64,000 nucleotides of DNA from Lachnospiraceae bacterium. GTDB lineage: Bacteria; Bacillota; Clostridia; Lachnospirales; Lachnospiraceae. A program made the translations under genes and the position numbers. The stretch lies in the NCBI GenBank assembly GCA_017427415.1, contig JAFRSU010000078.1, forward strand, positions 1 to 64,000, read 5' to 3'. The notes under the pieces are model-generated. The model saw nothing but the letters and a program-made list of their open reading frames with translations. It did no database searches and had not been told where the DNA came from. This document shows, in pieces, positions 39,080 to 48,339 of this stretch (its first letter is position 1; each line of letters starts with the position of its first letter).

Positions 39080-40135
39080 ATGGAAAAGAAGAAAACGGTA
39101 ATTGAAGTCCGGGATGCCAAAAAGGTATACCGGATGGGACAGGAAAAGATCAAAGCCGTGGACGGGGTTAGTTTTACTGTCGAGGAAGGCGAGTTCTGCT
39201 GTCTGCTCGGAACATCGGGTTCCGGTAAGTCAACGCTCCTTAACCTTATGGCAGGTATAGAAAAGCTTACCAAGGGTGAGATAATCATCAAGGGCAAGTC
39301 CATAGGCAAGATGAGTGAAAACAAGCTGGCAAAGTTCCGGCAGGACAATCTGGGATTTGTATTTCAGAGCTACAACCTGATAGGGTCCATGACGGCGCTT
39401 GAAAATGTGGAATTCCCTTTGGTGTTTAAGCGTGTCCCGGCAAAGAAGAGAAGAAAACTTGCTGTGGAAATGTTGAAAAACGTTGGACTAAAAGGACGTA
39501 TGCAGCATAAACCGAAGGAAATGAGCGGTGGCCAGCAGCAAAGAGTCGGTATAGCCAGAGCTTTTGTGGCAAGACCGGCCATAGTGTTTGCCGATGAGCC
39601 TACAGGTAACTTGGATTCCAAGACTACCATAGAGGTCATGGACATGCTGAAGGCTATGGCACGTCAGAACAATCAGACCATTGTAATGGTTACACATGAC
39701 AGGAAGCTTACGGAGTATGCGGACAAGATTATAAACATCCTGGACGGCAAGATAGAAAGCATAGAGATACAGGCCAATTCCAAGGAGGGTAAGTTCCCTG
39801 AGTATGAAGAGCCTGAAGCTGCCGAGAAGAAGACTGAGAAGTCATCTAAATCGGTGAAGGACAAAAAGAAAAATAAGGATAAAGATTCTAAGTCAGACAA
39901 GAAAGGTACTATGGTAACTGCACCGGGTGACAGACAGACTGACACCGGTCAGCCACAGAGCACAGGCGGATTTGACTTAGCCTACGAAACGGAAAAGCTT
40001 GAGGCAGCAGCACAGAAGCTGATAGATGAAGAAAAGGCAGCCAAGCTGGCAGAGCAGAGCCCGCCGGAAGATATGGCAGAGGAAATAAAAGACGGTTTTA
40101 CGGAGTTAACTAAAGAAAACAAAAGCGGTTTATAA
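39080..40135 (+). CDS. MacB/LolD-type ABC transporter ATPase with long charged tail
   Basis: 351 residues from ATG 39080. Walker A GTSGSGKST, signature MSGGQQQRVGIARAF, Walker B IVFADEPTGNLDS mark the MacB/LolD/FtsE class that works with FtsX-like permeases. After the ATPase (~235 residues) comes a Lys/Ser/Asp-rich linker and an acidic helical tail of ~100 residues, not usual in the family. The open frame begins at 38861, before the promoter; the start must be ATG 39068 or 39080. Neither has a clear ribosome site, which fits control by the leader. Operon with the surface protein and permease downstream. Confidence 0.88.
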   Translation: MEKKKTVIEVRDAKKVYRMGQEKIKAVDGVSFTVEEGEFCCLLGTSGSGKSTLLNLMAGIEKLTKGEIIIKGKSIGKMSENKLAKFRQDNLGFVFQSYNLIGSMTALENVEFPLVFKRVPAKKRRKLAVEMLKNVGLKGRMQHKPKEMSGGQQQRVGIARAFVARPAIVFADEPTGNLDSKTTIEVMDMLKAMARQNNQTIVMVTHDRKLTEYADKIINILDGKIESIEIQANSKEGKFPEYEEPEAAEKKTEKSSKSVKDKKKNKDKDSKSDKKGTMVTAPGDRQTDTGQPQSTGGFDLAYETEKLEAAAQKLIDEEKAAKLAEQSPPEDMAEEIKDGFTELTKENKSGL

Positions 40136-40226
40136 TATAAGTCAAGGAAAATGAAAGTATTAAGATAAGAAAGAGAAAACCGCGAGAAAGCATATAATGG
40201 AGTATATTAAGGAAGGAATAAGGAAA

Positions 40227-43019
40227 ATGAAACGAGGCAATTTCGTATCAAAATTCGCAACAATGTTTGTTTTAGTGGCCATGTTATTGACCACAATCGG
40301 AAAGGTGGATGCAAAGGCAGCCCAGAACTATCTGGAACTTGCCCAGCCCACGGGAAGATTCGATATCCATGTCGAGCCGGGTGAGGTAAGACATTTTCTT
40401 ATACCTGTAAAGTTGACAAGATATGGTTTTTCACTGTATTCGTTGAGTGGCGAATCGGATAACCCCGGTATCCAGGTATCAAATGTTAAGCTGACTCTCC
40501 CCGGGACTACATATTCCACAGCAGAAGACGGAGAAATAAGCATAAGCGGAAGCAGCACCATATATAACCTTGAATTTGATGTTACTGCATCCGATGGTAT
40601 AAAGATCGGTTACAACACCATTTCCATAAAAGGTAATATCTGGGTATGGGAACTTGAAGAAAGAATGAATGATGAACTTCTTATACCCATCACTACATAT
40701 ACAGCAAAGGAACTTAAGCCTATAGAGGTAGTTGTTGACAAGGCTGTATACGAAGAAAAGGATGTGTATCCCGGAAACAGCTTTACCATGAAGCTGAAGC
40801 TGAAGAACGCCGGAGAACGTCAGGCACTTAACACCTTTTTAAAGATGGATTTCGGAAACAGCGGCATAATCCCGGATTATAAGGTTGAAAATATTTCAGT
40901 TGGAGTTTTAGGCGCCGGAGACACTAAGACCATAGAAGTCCCCGTTAAGGTATTAAAGACTGCTGAACCCGGTTTTTACGGGATATCGGCATATATAAGC
41001 TGTAAGGATGCTGACGGAAATGAGGCAGGTCCTTTTACCCAGAATTTATACATCACAGTAAATAAGCCCAACGATGAAGAGGTTAAGGCCGGAGAGCCTG
41101 TTCTTAATCTTTCTACATCGGATAATTATATTGTATTAAAGCCCGACACAGAGGATTCTTTAAGCGTAACCATTAAAAATAACGGTGAAGCTGATGCATC
41201 CGATGTTAAGATAAATGTAACTTCAGGACTTGATGCATCCATAGGCCTTACCAAGGCATTCACCAGTGACTATATAGAGGTGGGTGAGATCAAGGCAGGT
41301 AAGGAAAAAACAGTAGACGTTCCTATCCGTGTGGCTTCGACATTTAATGCAGGACTTCACGAGATACAGATGAATGTGACCTACAAGGATTCCAAGAACA
41401 ATGAAAAGACTTCATCCACCATGACCATGTACGTCAAGGGTGAGAACAAGGTTAAGGATCCCTCAAAAAACGGTGTAAGCATCGGTAACGTAGCACAGTC
41501 ACCCGCTAATCCCAAGGCCGGTGAGAAGGTAACTGTTAGTTTTGATGTAGTAAACGAAGGGTCTGCAGAGATCTCGAATGTAAAGGTAGCAGGTACAGGT
41601 CTTTCTTCTTCAGGTTTTGAGCCCGTAAGCTCTGAGCCGTACAAGAAAGTCGGCACTATCAAGGCCGGTTCTAAGGCAAGAGTTTCCATGACCTTCAAGG
41701 TAGGTAAGGACATCAGCAGCGGCTTTAATGTATTAAATATCTCATGTGAGTATACCGATGCAGACGGAGTTACAGGTACCGAGAGCGCAGGACTTTACGT
41801 ATTAAATGTTGTAAATGACAACGTAGGTGAGGGCGGAGCACAGAAGACCTCCAGACCTAAGCTTATCATCAGCCAATATTCCGCTGAACCCGTAGTTGAT
41901 GATTATGCAGATGACTATAATGATTATGACGGAGCAGATGGTTTTGGTGACTACGAGGGCGACGACGGATTTATCGGAGACGGTGATGCAGATATAGAGC
42001 CCGTTGGAGACGGCGAGTCCGATGATCTTGACGGATTTGGCGACGGCCAGATGCATATCTTCAGCGACTACAGTGCTCCCGAGCCTAAGTCCAATGAGCT
42101 TAAGGCCGGAAAAGAGTTTGATTTTAAGTATACCTTAAAGAATACACATACTTCTAAGGCAGCTAAGAATATTAAGATCACCGTTGAGCAGGCAGATGGC
42201 GTATTCATCCCTGTAGCGGGATCAAACATCTTCTATATTGACAGTATAGCAGCCGGTGAGACCAACGAACAGGTCATCCGTATGAAGACCAGAAGCGATG
42301 TCGCTACAGGCGATTACAGCATCTCTATCAAGGTTGAATATGAGTATGACGATATGAGCGAGGTGGACAGGGAGCGCGGCGGCGTAGTTGATGAGAACAA
42401 CATCAAGCTTCGTGCGGTTGAGAACTACCGTCCCGAGATAGAGAACATTTTTATCGATGCGTATGAAGGTGTGAGTGTAGGCGTACCTGTTGACTTAAGC
42501 TTTGAATTCTACAACATGGGTAAGTCCACTCTCGGCAATGTATATATTACCATCGAAGGTGACTTCGAGCTTGCAAACAACAGTACCAAATCTTATGTAG
42601 GTGCGGTGGCAGGTTATTCACAGGAGTATGTAAATCCTCAGATCGTGGCACTTGTACCCGGTGAGGCATACGGTACCATCGTAGTACATTTTGAAGACAG
42701 CAACGGGGATGAGCAGATAAAGACAGCTGAGTTTTCTGCATATGTATTAGGCGGAGACGGAGATTACAGCGATTACGATCCCAATTTCGGCAACATGAGC
42801 GGCGGCTATTACAATCCCGATTTCCCTGATGATATGGGCGACTTTGATCCCGAAAATATGGGTGATGGTGAAGGTGAGGAAGGTACCAAGATTTTAGGTC
42901 TTCCCGTATGGTTATTCATCGTAATCTGTGTATCGGTAGTTGCAGTAGTGGTTGTTATCATAGTTGTTGTAGTAAAGAAAAAGCACAAGAAAGCATTTTT
43001 AGATGAGGATGACGAATAA
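40227..43019 (+). CDS. Large secreted, C-terminally anchored protein with CARDB/COG1361-like repeats
   Basis: 930 residues. Signal peptide (FVSKFATMFVLVAMLLTTIGKVDAKA), then repeated ~110-residue beta domains of the CARDB/COG1361 type, seen as repeated SVTIKNNGEADASDVKI, VSFDVVNEGSAEISNVKV and KYTLKNTHTSKAAKNIKI. A very acidic Asp/Gly/Tyr-rich stretch interrupts them near residues 570-620. A C-terminal membrane helix (LPVWLFIVICVSVVAVVVVIIVV) ends in KKKHKKAF. ATG 40227 with AAGGAA is preferred over 40197. Encoded between the ATPase and the permease, so probably an exported partner of that ABC complex. Confidence 0.82.
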   Translation: MKRGNFVSKFATMFVLVAMLLTTIGKVDAKAAQNYLELAQPTGRFDIHVEPGEVRHFLIPVKLTRYGFSLYSLSGESDNPGIQVSNVKLTLPGTTYSTAEDGEISISGSSTIYNLEFDVTASDGIKIGYNTISIKGNIWVWELEERMNDELLIPITTYTAKELKPIEVVVDKAVYEEKDVYPGNSFTMKLKLKNAGERQALNTFLKMDFGNSGIIPDYKVENISVGVLGAGDTKTIEVPVKVLKTAEPGFYGISAYISCKDADGNEAGPFTQNLYITVNKPNDEEVKAGEPVLNLSTSDNYIVLKPDTEDSLSVTIKNNGEADASDVKINVTSGLDASIGLTKAFTSDYIEVGEIKAGKEKTVDVPIRVASTFNAGLHEIQMNVTYKDSKNNEKTSSTMTMYVKGENKVKDPSKNGVSIGNVAQSPANPKAGEKVTVSFDVVNEGSAEISNVKVAGTGLSSSGFEPVSSEPYKKVGTIKAGSKARVSMTFKVGKDISSGFNVLNISCEYTDADGVTGTESAGLYVLNVVNDNVGEGGAQKTSRPKLIISQYSAEPVVDDYADDYNDYDGADGFGDYEGDDGFIGDGDADIEPVGDGESDDLDGFGDGQMHIFSDYSAPEPKSNELKAGKEFDFKYTLKNTHTSKAAKNIKITVEQADGVFIPVAGSNIFYIDSIAAGETNEQVIRMKTRSDVATGDYSISIKVEYEYDDMSEVDRERGGVVDENNIKLRAVENYRPEIENIFIDAYEGVSVGVPVDLSFEFYNMGKSTLGNVYITIEGDFELANNSTKSYVGAVAGYSQEYVNPQIVALVPGEAYGTIVVHFEDSNGDEQIKTAEFSAYVLGGDGDYSDYDPNFGNMSGGYYNPDFPDDMGDFDPENMGDGEGEEGTKILGLPVWLFIVICVSVVAVVVVIIVVVVKKKHKKAFLDEDDE

Positions 43020-44359
43020 TGAGATTTATTGACCTTATAAAAATGGGGGCCAGAAATCTGCTCAGGCGTAAAGCCAGGACGTTACTAACCGTTATCGGCG
43101 TTATCATCGGAACCATATCTATCGTGGTCATGATCTCCATAGGTATAGGAATGAATCAGAGTTTTGAGTCATCCATCATGGAGAACGGAAGCATGACCGT
43201 GATACAGATCAGTGCGAATTCTTATTACGAAGATAAAGATGGTAACTGGACCGAGAAAAAGCAGGAGCTGGATGAGAAGACCATTCAGCAGCTGAGGAAC
43301 ATAGAGCATGTCAAGTGTGTAACGCCAATGATCTACGGTGATGCCCAGCTTTTGGCCAAAAAGAAATACCAGTCCTGGCTCAACCTGATGGTTATAGATA
43401 TGGACTGTTATGAAGAGTTCGGATATCCGGCGTTAGAGGACGGGACATATCCCAACAAAGCCAATTCAAAGGATGCGGTTTATTTCGGCTCCCAGATGTA
43501 TATTTCATTCGGATATTTTAACGGAAGCAGATATGTGGAAAAGGAAATAGATTTCGACAAGGATAAGGTGGAACTTCAGTTTCAGCGTTATGAACCAAAC
43601 CCCAAAAAGAGACCTTTTTCCTACCAGCTTAAAAACATCAAGCATATAGCCCAGTCCGAATCGGGTTATTCCATGGCCGACTATTATGCATTCATGGATA
43701 TAGACACATACAGGTCGCTGTATGAGAAATATGCAAATACATTAAAGCTTAATGACAGAAAGCAAGCCTTAGCAGAATTAAACAAGTACCAGAATATCAT
43801 GATAAATGTCGATAACATGAACAATGTTACCGACGTACAGGATGAGATAGAAAAGCTCGGATTAAAGTCTGAAAGTGAAATGCAGTATATAAAGCCCATG
43901 CAGGATACTGCCAAGATGTTAGAGCTGATCTTAGGTGCCATCGGCGGTGTAGCCATGCTGGTATCAGCTATCAATATAGCAAATACCATGATCATGTCCA
44001 TCTATGAGCGTACCCGTGAGATCGGTATCATGAAGGTGCTCGGCTGTAAGGTAGGAGATGTTAAAAAACTTTTCTTATTTGAGGCTGGACTTATAGGCTT
44101 CATCGGTGGTACAATAGGTGTAGGCTTAAGCTATATTGTATCATGGCTCATGAATAAGTACGGAAGTGATATATTCTCCGGACTTATGGGAGGCGGTTAT
44201 TATGGTGGAGAGAGCAGTGGTGCACCCATGTCTGTTATCCCCATATGGCTTCCTTTCTTTGCAGCAGGCTTCGGAATCCTGGTAGGACTTATCTCCGGAT
44301 TCTTCCCTGCACTCAGAGCCACCAGAATTTCTGCCATTGAGGCAATGAAGAACGAGTAA
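43019..44359 (+). CDS. MacB/FtsX-type ABC transporter permease
   Basis: 446 residues. N-terminal MGARNLLRRKARTLLTVIGVIIGTISIVVMISIGIG is the typical cytoplasmic start and first helix. A ~230-residue external MacB periplasmic-core-like domain follows, then three C-terminal helices (ILGAIGGVAMLVSAINIANTMIM, with the REIGIMKVLGCK coupling helix). The ATG overlaps the stop of the surface-protein gene by one base, so they are translationally coupled. With the ATPase at 39080 it should form a mechanotransmission-type ABC complex. Substrate unknown. Confidence 0.92.
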   Translation: MRFIDLIKMGARNLLRRKARTLLTVIGVIIGTISIVVMISIGIGMNQSFESSIMENGSMTVIQISANSYYEDKDGNWTEKKQELDEKTIQQLRNIEHVKCVTPMIYGDAQLLAKKKYQSWLNLMVIDMDCYEEFGYPALEDGTYPNKANSKDAVYFGSQMYISFGYFNGSRYVEKEIDFDKDKVELQFQRYEPNPKKRPFSYQLKNIKHIAQSESGYSMADYYAFMDIDTYRSLYEKYANTLKLNDRKQALAELNKYQNIMINVDNMNNVTDVQDEIEKLGLKSESEMQYIKPMQDTAKMLELILGAIGGVAMLVSAINIANTMIMSIYERTREIGIMKVLGCKVGDVKKLFLFEAGLIGFIGGTIGVGLSYIVSWLMNKYGSDIFSGLMGGGYYGGESSGAPMSVIPIWLPFFAAGFGILVGLISGFFPALRATRISAIEAMKNE

Positions 44360-44881
44360 ATGTTTATGGAAAAAACGAAATTGTTCCGTAAAAATGATAT
44401 GATTTTAGTCTTAGTCCTGTTGTCCTTAGCGGCAGCAGGACTTTTTGTGTTTCATTTAACACATATGGGAGAAGGCAGGAAAGTACGTGTAACAGTGGAC
44501 GGAGTACTGTTCGGGGAGTATGCATTGGGAACATCGGGGGCAGGAACGGATAGGTCAGAGGATGGTGACAGTCTTCCTGAATTTGATGCCGTAGTCGGCG
44601 GTCAGGGTACATACGGAATGAAGGATGTCTCCGAAAACGGAACTAAGGGAGCGGCAAACGACAGTCAGGGCACGGATGATCTGTCGGGGAAAAAGAATAT
44701 ACAGAGGATAGAGATCCCGGGGAAAGTCGGAAAATGTATCCTCGTCATATCCGACGGAAAAGCGGACATGGAGTCGGCGGACTGTCCTAACCAGATATGC
44801 GTGCATCACAGTGCGATATCGCATACCGGGGAGACCATAGTATGTTTACCAAACCGTGTTGTTATTGAGGTGGTCGACTAA
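44360..44881 (+). CDS. NusG domain II-containing membrane protein
   Basis: 173 residues. One N-terminal membrane helix (MILVLVLLSLAAAGLFVFHL), an extracellular part with a Gly/Asp/Ser-rich linker, and a C-terminal NusG domain II-like fold with CILVISDGKADMESADCPNQICVHHSAISHTGETIVCLPNR; CPNQ-C, H-x-x-I and CLPN are typical. In many Firmicutes this family is encoded next to a Gx/heptaprenyl-synthase-component-I protein, as here. It begins directly after the permease stop; the true start could be ATG 44360 or 44366. Function unknown, perhaps electron-transport related. Confidence 0.85.
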   Translation: MFMEKTKLFRKNDMILVLVLLSLAAAGLFVFHLTHMGEGRKVRVTVDGVLFGEYALGTSGAGTDRSEDGDSLPEFDAVVGGQGTYGMKDVSENGTKGAANDSQGTDDLSGKKNIQRIEIPGKVGKCILVISDGKADMESADCPNQICVHHSAISHTGETIVCLPNRVVIEVVD

Positions 44882-44933
44882 TCTGTCATCCGGAATGACA
44901 ATAATAGTTATAAGAAAGTAGAAAGGAGGCACC

Positions 44934-45434
44934 ATGAAAAAGAACGGTACGTACCGCTTGGCCCTTGCGGGGATGTTAACGGCGGTCATGTTTATAATAG
45001 GATATGTGGAAAGCCTCCTTCCGGCATTTTTTGCGGTACCTGGCATAAAACCCGGATTTGCGAACATACCGGTCATGATAGCTATCCATATCTTAGATTG
45101 GAAGATGGCAGCAGCCATGTCATTTACAAGGATCATACTTTCGGGCTTTACATTTACAGGTCTTTACGCGTGTTTATTTAGTCTTGCGGGAGCGTTCTTA
45201 AGCATCATGGTTATGGTACTGCTCAAGAAAACAGGAAAGTTCTCTGTTACCGGTATCAGTATCGCAGGCGGAGTAGCTCATAACACAGGGCAGATCATAG
45301 TAGCAGTGCTCACTTTGGGTAAGCCGGTATTGTATTACTTCCCGGTGCTCATCATATCCGGTATAGTAGCAGGTATCCTTACCGGTATCGTGACAGGAGT
45401 GATACTTTACAATATAAAAAGTGGGAAAAAATAA
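44934..45434 (+). CDS. Gx transporter / heptaprenyl diphosphate synthase component I-like membrane protein
   Basis: 166 residues with five or six membrane helices. Pattern LALAGMLTAVMFIIGYVESLLP...PGIKPGFANIPVM and GVAHNTGQIIVAVL are typical of the Gx transporter family (PF07456; older name heptaprenyl diphosphate synthase component I). AAAGGAGG lies 6 bases before the ATG. It follows the NusG-II gene by 52 bases, a pairing seen widely in Firmicutes. Likely a small-molecule (vitamin- or quinone-precursor-like) importer component; substrate unproven. Confidence 0.85.
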   Translation: MKKNGTYRLALAGMLTAVMFIIGYVESLLPAFFAVPGIKPGFANIPVMIAIHILDWKMAAAMSFTRIILSGFTFTGLYACLFSLAGAFLSIMVMVLLKKTGKFSVTGISIAGGVAHNTGQIIVAVLTLGKPVLYYFPVLIISGIVAGILTGIVTGVILYNIKSGKK

Positions 45435-45526
45435 TTTGATTAACTTAACTAAAAACGATTATTCCTATTAATACTATTTCATAAGAATAAATACAATAAT
45501 TAGAAATTGGATAGATTTGAGGAAAA

Positions 45527-46090
45527 ATGAAAAAAAAGAACATAATAATAATTAGCGTGATAGTAATAGTAGTAATTATTGGCAGCGTGTTTTATTTTTG
45601 TGATCCCTTGGAGTTTTTAAATTCATTTGATATTCCTAAAAACAAAGGTGAAATATTGTTTTGCTACTATGAAGCAGATCTGGGAGCTAAAAATCGTAGT
45701 TATTACGTTATAACAGTAGGCGGTGATGCTAAACTTTATACTGCAGACTACCCTGTTAAGTATGAAGAACTATGTGAATGGAACAAAGAAGGAAGTGTTT
45801 TATATAATAATGAACCGACTGCTGAAATATTAGAAAAAGCACAGAAAATTAACCCAAATAAATATCGTACACCACTGTTTAACGAGAAAAATGAGATAGC
45901 CAATCCTGAATCGATATACTATATAGTTCAGAATACAGGTGCGGGCTTTCAGATGAAATCCGTTAAAATAGTGGTCTATAATGGTGGTTTGGGGGTTGAG
46001 CCGCGAATTGAAAAAAAATGTAAAAGCAAATATACAGATGCGATTTGTGAGTACATAGATGAAATGGTTTCAAGATGTAAAAATATATAG
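45527..46090 (+). CDS. Single-pass membrane protein, unknown
   Basis: 187 residues. A hydrophobic N-terminus (IIIISVIVIVVIIGSVFYF) anchors or exports it. The rest is a compact alpha/beta domain with four Cys and blocks ILFCYYEADLGAKNRSYYVI and SIYYIVQNTGAGFQMKSVKIVVY. No family recognised. More AT-rich than its neighbours, so possibly acquired. TTGAGGAAAA precedes the ATG. Alone between the Gx transporter and the next surface-protein gene. Confidence 0.65.
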   Translation: MKKKNIIIISVIVIVVIIGSVFYFCDPLEFLNSFDIPKNKGEILFCYYEADLGAKNRSYYVITVGGDAKLYTADYPVKYEELCEWNKEGSVLYNNEPTAEILEKAQKINPNKYRTPLFNEKNEIANPESIYYIVQNTGAGFQMKSVKIVVYNGGLGVEPRIEKKCKSKYTDAICEYIDEMVSRCKNI

Positions 46091-46154
46091 ATTTTTATGA
46101 CCTTTTGTGCTATATTATTAAAAGCACACTTCTTTACAGAGGAGGAGAAAGGAT

Positions 46155-47432
46155 TTGAAAAAGTACAGGGTATTATTAGGGTTTGTATTGGCACTTGTAA
46201 TGGCAGTCATCCTTTGTCCGTTTTATACGGAAGTACAGGCTGCAAAAACTCCCAAGCTGAACACAAAAGCAGAAACGATCCAGCTGGGTGAGACTTTGAA
46301 GTTGACGCTTAAAAATGCAAAAGGGACAGTTAAGTGGGTATCGAAGGACAAAAAGATAGCCACCGTAGAAGAGAATGGTCTGGTGACTGCACTTTCGTCC
46401 GGTAAGGTTAAAGTATATGCCAAGTATTCGGGGAAAAAATACGCATGTACCATTACCGTACCAAAGGTAACACTTAATAAGACGGAGTATGAGCTTAAGG
46501 ACGGCAAGAGCTTTAAACTGAAGCTTAAAGGAGCAAAAGCGGTATCATATAAATCATCCGACAAGCAGGTTGCCACAGTTTCAAAAAAGGGAACCGTACG
46601 CGGATATAAACTCGGAGATACCGTGATCACTGTCAAGGATGCAGTAGGAAACGAATATAAATGTGATGTTACGGTAGTATTGGATGAAGAGGGACATGTA
46701 CATACGCCTCTGACTATAAAGGGATATGCTGCTACATGTACATCCGAAGGTCTGTCTGACGGCACATATTGTACGGTGTGCGGTGAGGTCATAACGAAGC
46801 AGACGACCATACCCGTTAAGGCACATGATTATGAGAACTATGTATGTAAGGTTTGCGGCGCGACAGATCCCAAAAAGCCCTGCGAGCATTTACATTTTGT
46901 AAGTGATAAGAAAGATCCGACATGTACAGAAGCCGGGTATACGGAAAAAGTATCCTGTGCTGACTGCGGAGTAGTTTTCATGCAGTCTAAAGAGTTAAAG
47001 GCGTTAGGACATGATTTTGTGGGCGGTGTATGCTCAAGATGCGGAAAAGTATGCGGTGTTGATGTGCCTCATGTGCCGGAAGTAATAGAAAAAGCTGTGC
47101 CGGTTACATGTACCATGCCCGGATATACGGAGATGATACAATGCAAAGAGTGTAAGGCTATCTTACAATATCCCGAAATGATCCCCGAATTGGGACATGA
47201 TTACCAGGGTGGCACCCATTGTGTCAGATGTACAGCAGATCTTAACGGTCACGTACATGAATGGGTAATTAAAAAGATGGTATTGCCTACATGTCAGGAA
47301 CCCGGCATGACTGAGGACAAGCGTTGTGCTACTTGCGGATATGTTGAGACCGTAGGACAGTTCATTCCCAGGATACCTCATGTGTATGTGGATGGAAAAT
47401 GTAAAAAGTGCGGCAAGAAAGAAGACGAGTAA
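46155..47432 (+). CDS. Surface protein with Big_2-type Ig domains and Cys-rich repeats
   Basis: 425 residues. Signal peptide (VLLGFVLALVMAVILCPFYTEVQA) then two Big_2-like domains (IQLGETLKLTLKNAKGTVKWVSKDKKIATV... and YKSSDKQVATVSKKGTVRG). The C-terminal ~240 residues contain five Cys-rich repeats, each with PTC/ATC...G..., CxxCG and a following H-D-Y/F, ending CKKCGKK. Such repeats are frequent in Lachnospiraceae surface proteins and look like metal-binding zinc-ribbon folds, outside the cell. Start TTG 46155 with GAGGAGGAGAAAGGA upstream. Role unknown; wall or glycan binding is plausible. Confidence 0.75.
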   Translation: MKKYRVLLGFVLALVMAVILCPFYTEVQAAKTPKLNTKAETIQLGETLKLTLKNAKGTVKWVSKDKKIATVEENGLVTALSSGKVKVYAKYSGKKYACTITVPKVTLNKTEYELKDGKSFKLKLKGAKAVSYKSSDKQVATVSKKGTVRGYKLGDTVITVKDAVGNEYKCDVTVVLDEEGHVHTPLTIKGYAATCTSEGLSDGTYCTVCGEVITKQTTIPVKAHDYENYVCKVCGATDPKKPCEHLHFVSDKKDPTCTEAGYTEKVSCADCGVVFMQSKELKALGHDFVGGVCSRCGKVCGVDVPHVPEVIEKAVPVTCTMPGYTEMIQCKECKAILQYPEMIPELGHDYQGGTHCVRCTADLNGHVHEWVIKKMVLPTCQEPGMTEDKRCATCGYVETVGQFIPRIPHVYVDGKCKKCGKKEDE

Positions 47433-47440
47433 AAAAGTGC

Positions 47441-47469
47441 TTGCATTCTTGAATATTTTATGGTAATAT
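47441..47469 (+). promoter_or_regulatory. Promoter of rpsF-ssb-rpsR
   Basis: TTGCAT (47441-47446), 17-bp spacer, TAATAT (47464-47469). The -35 begins only 8 bases after the upstream stop. A short hairpin GCTTCC...GGAAGC (about 47497-47516) lies in the leader. Confidence 0.65.
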
Positions 47470-47544
47470 ACTTCCTCGTGATATAATATTTTCCTTGCTT
47501 CCATTTGATGGGAAGCCAGAGACCAAAAGGAGGTGCATGAAACT

Positions 47545-47835
47545 ATGAACAAGTACGAGTTAGCGTTAGTTGTCAATGCAAAGATCGAGGATGAAGCCAG
47601 AGAGGCAGTCGTAGCTTCCGTTAAGGAAATCGTTGCGAATGCAGGCGGCCAGAACATCGAAGTGATCGATGGCGGACGTAAGAAGTTGGCTTATGATATC
47701 CAGAAGATGTCTGAAGGTAACTACTACTTCATTCAATTCGACGCTGAGCCCACTGCTCCCGCTGATATTGAACAGAGAGTTCGTATCAAGGACAATGTAC
47801 TCAGATTCTTATGCGTTAGACGGGACGAGGAATAA
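47545..47835 (+). CDS. rpsF: 30S ribosomal protein S6
   Basis: 96 residues. MNKYELALVVNAKIEDEAREAVVASVKEIV...GGRKKLAYDIQKMSEGNYYFIQFDA...IKDNVLRFLCVRRDE is a full-length S6. It binds S18 in the platform of the small subunit. The frame begins at GTG 47533, but ATG 47545 with AGGAGG upstream is the correct start. First gene of the conserved rpsF-ssb-rpsR operon. Confidence 0.97.
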   Translation: MNKYELALVVNAKIEDEAREAVVASVKEIVANAGGQNIEVIDGGRKKLAYDIQKMSEGNYYFIQFDAEPTAPADIEQRVRIKDNVLRFLCVRRDEE

Positions 47836-47847
47836 TTAGGAGGTCCT

Positions 47848-48300
47848 ATGAATAAAGTTATAATGATGGGTAGACTTACCCGTGATCCTGAGATCCGTTA
47901 CGGACAGGGTGCAAATGGTACTGTAGTCGGAAGATTTAGTATAGCAGTTGATCGTCGTTTCAAGCGTGAAGGCGAGCCTGATGCAGATTTTTTTGATTGT
48001 ACTGTGTTTGGAAAACAGGCTGAATTTGTTGAGAAATACCTTAAGAAGGGTGTAAAGATCGTTCTTGAGGGATCGGTTCAGAATAATAACTATACTAATA
48101 AGGATGGCCAGAAAGTATACGGAACACGTATTGTTGTAGATAACGTTGAGTTCGCTGAGAGCAAAGCAGCTTCAGAGAATTCGGGTTATACCGGCGGCCA
48201 GTCATCATACAGCAGCCAGCCCGCTCCCGCACCTTCAGGAGCACAGGATGGTTTCATGGATATTCCCAGTGAGATCGAAGAAGAGTTACCCTTCACTTGA
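47848..48300 (+). CDS. ssb: Single-stranded DNA-binding protein
   Basis: 150 residues. N-terminal OB fold (MNKVIMMGRLTRDPEIRYG, FSIAVDRRFKREGEPDADFFDCTVFGKQAEF), a Gly/Ser/Pro-rich linker and the acidic tip DIPSEIEEELPFT that recruits replication and repair proteins. Between rpsF and rpsR, 12 bases after rpsF, with TTAGGAGG before the ATG. Confidence 0.97.
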   Translation: MNKVIMMGRLTRDPEIRYGQGANGTVVGRFSIAVDRRFKREGEPDADFFDCTVFGKQAEFVEKYLKKGVKIVLEGSVQNNNYTNKDGQKVYGTRIVVDNVEFAESKAASENSGYTGGQSSYSSQPAPAPSGAQDGFMDIPSEIEEELPFT

Positions 48301-48339
48301 ACTGACTGTTGAGATGAATTGAATAAGGAGGTAGCGGCA

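Noticed and set aside
44883-44905. TGTCATCC...GGAATGAC as another dispersed repeat copy
   Set aside because: Only the ends resemble the 52710-52742 element; a short palindrome of this size can occur by chance.
47470-47544. S6:S18 autoregulatory leader motif
   Set aside because: A short hairpin GCTTCC...GGAAGC is present, but I could not match the conserved CCG and G-rich positions of the known S6:S18 leader by eye.
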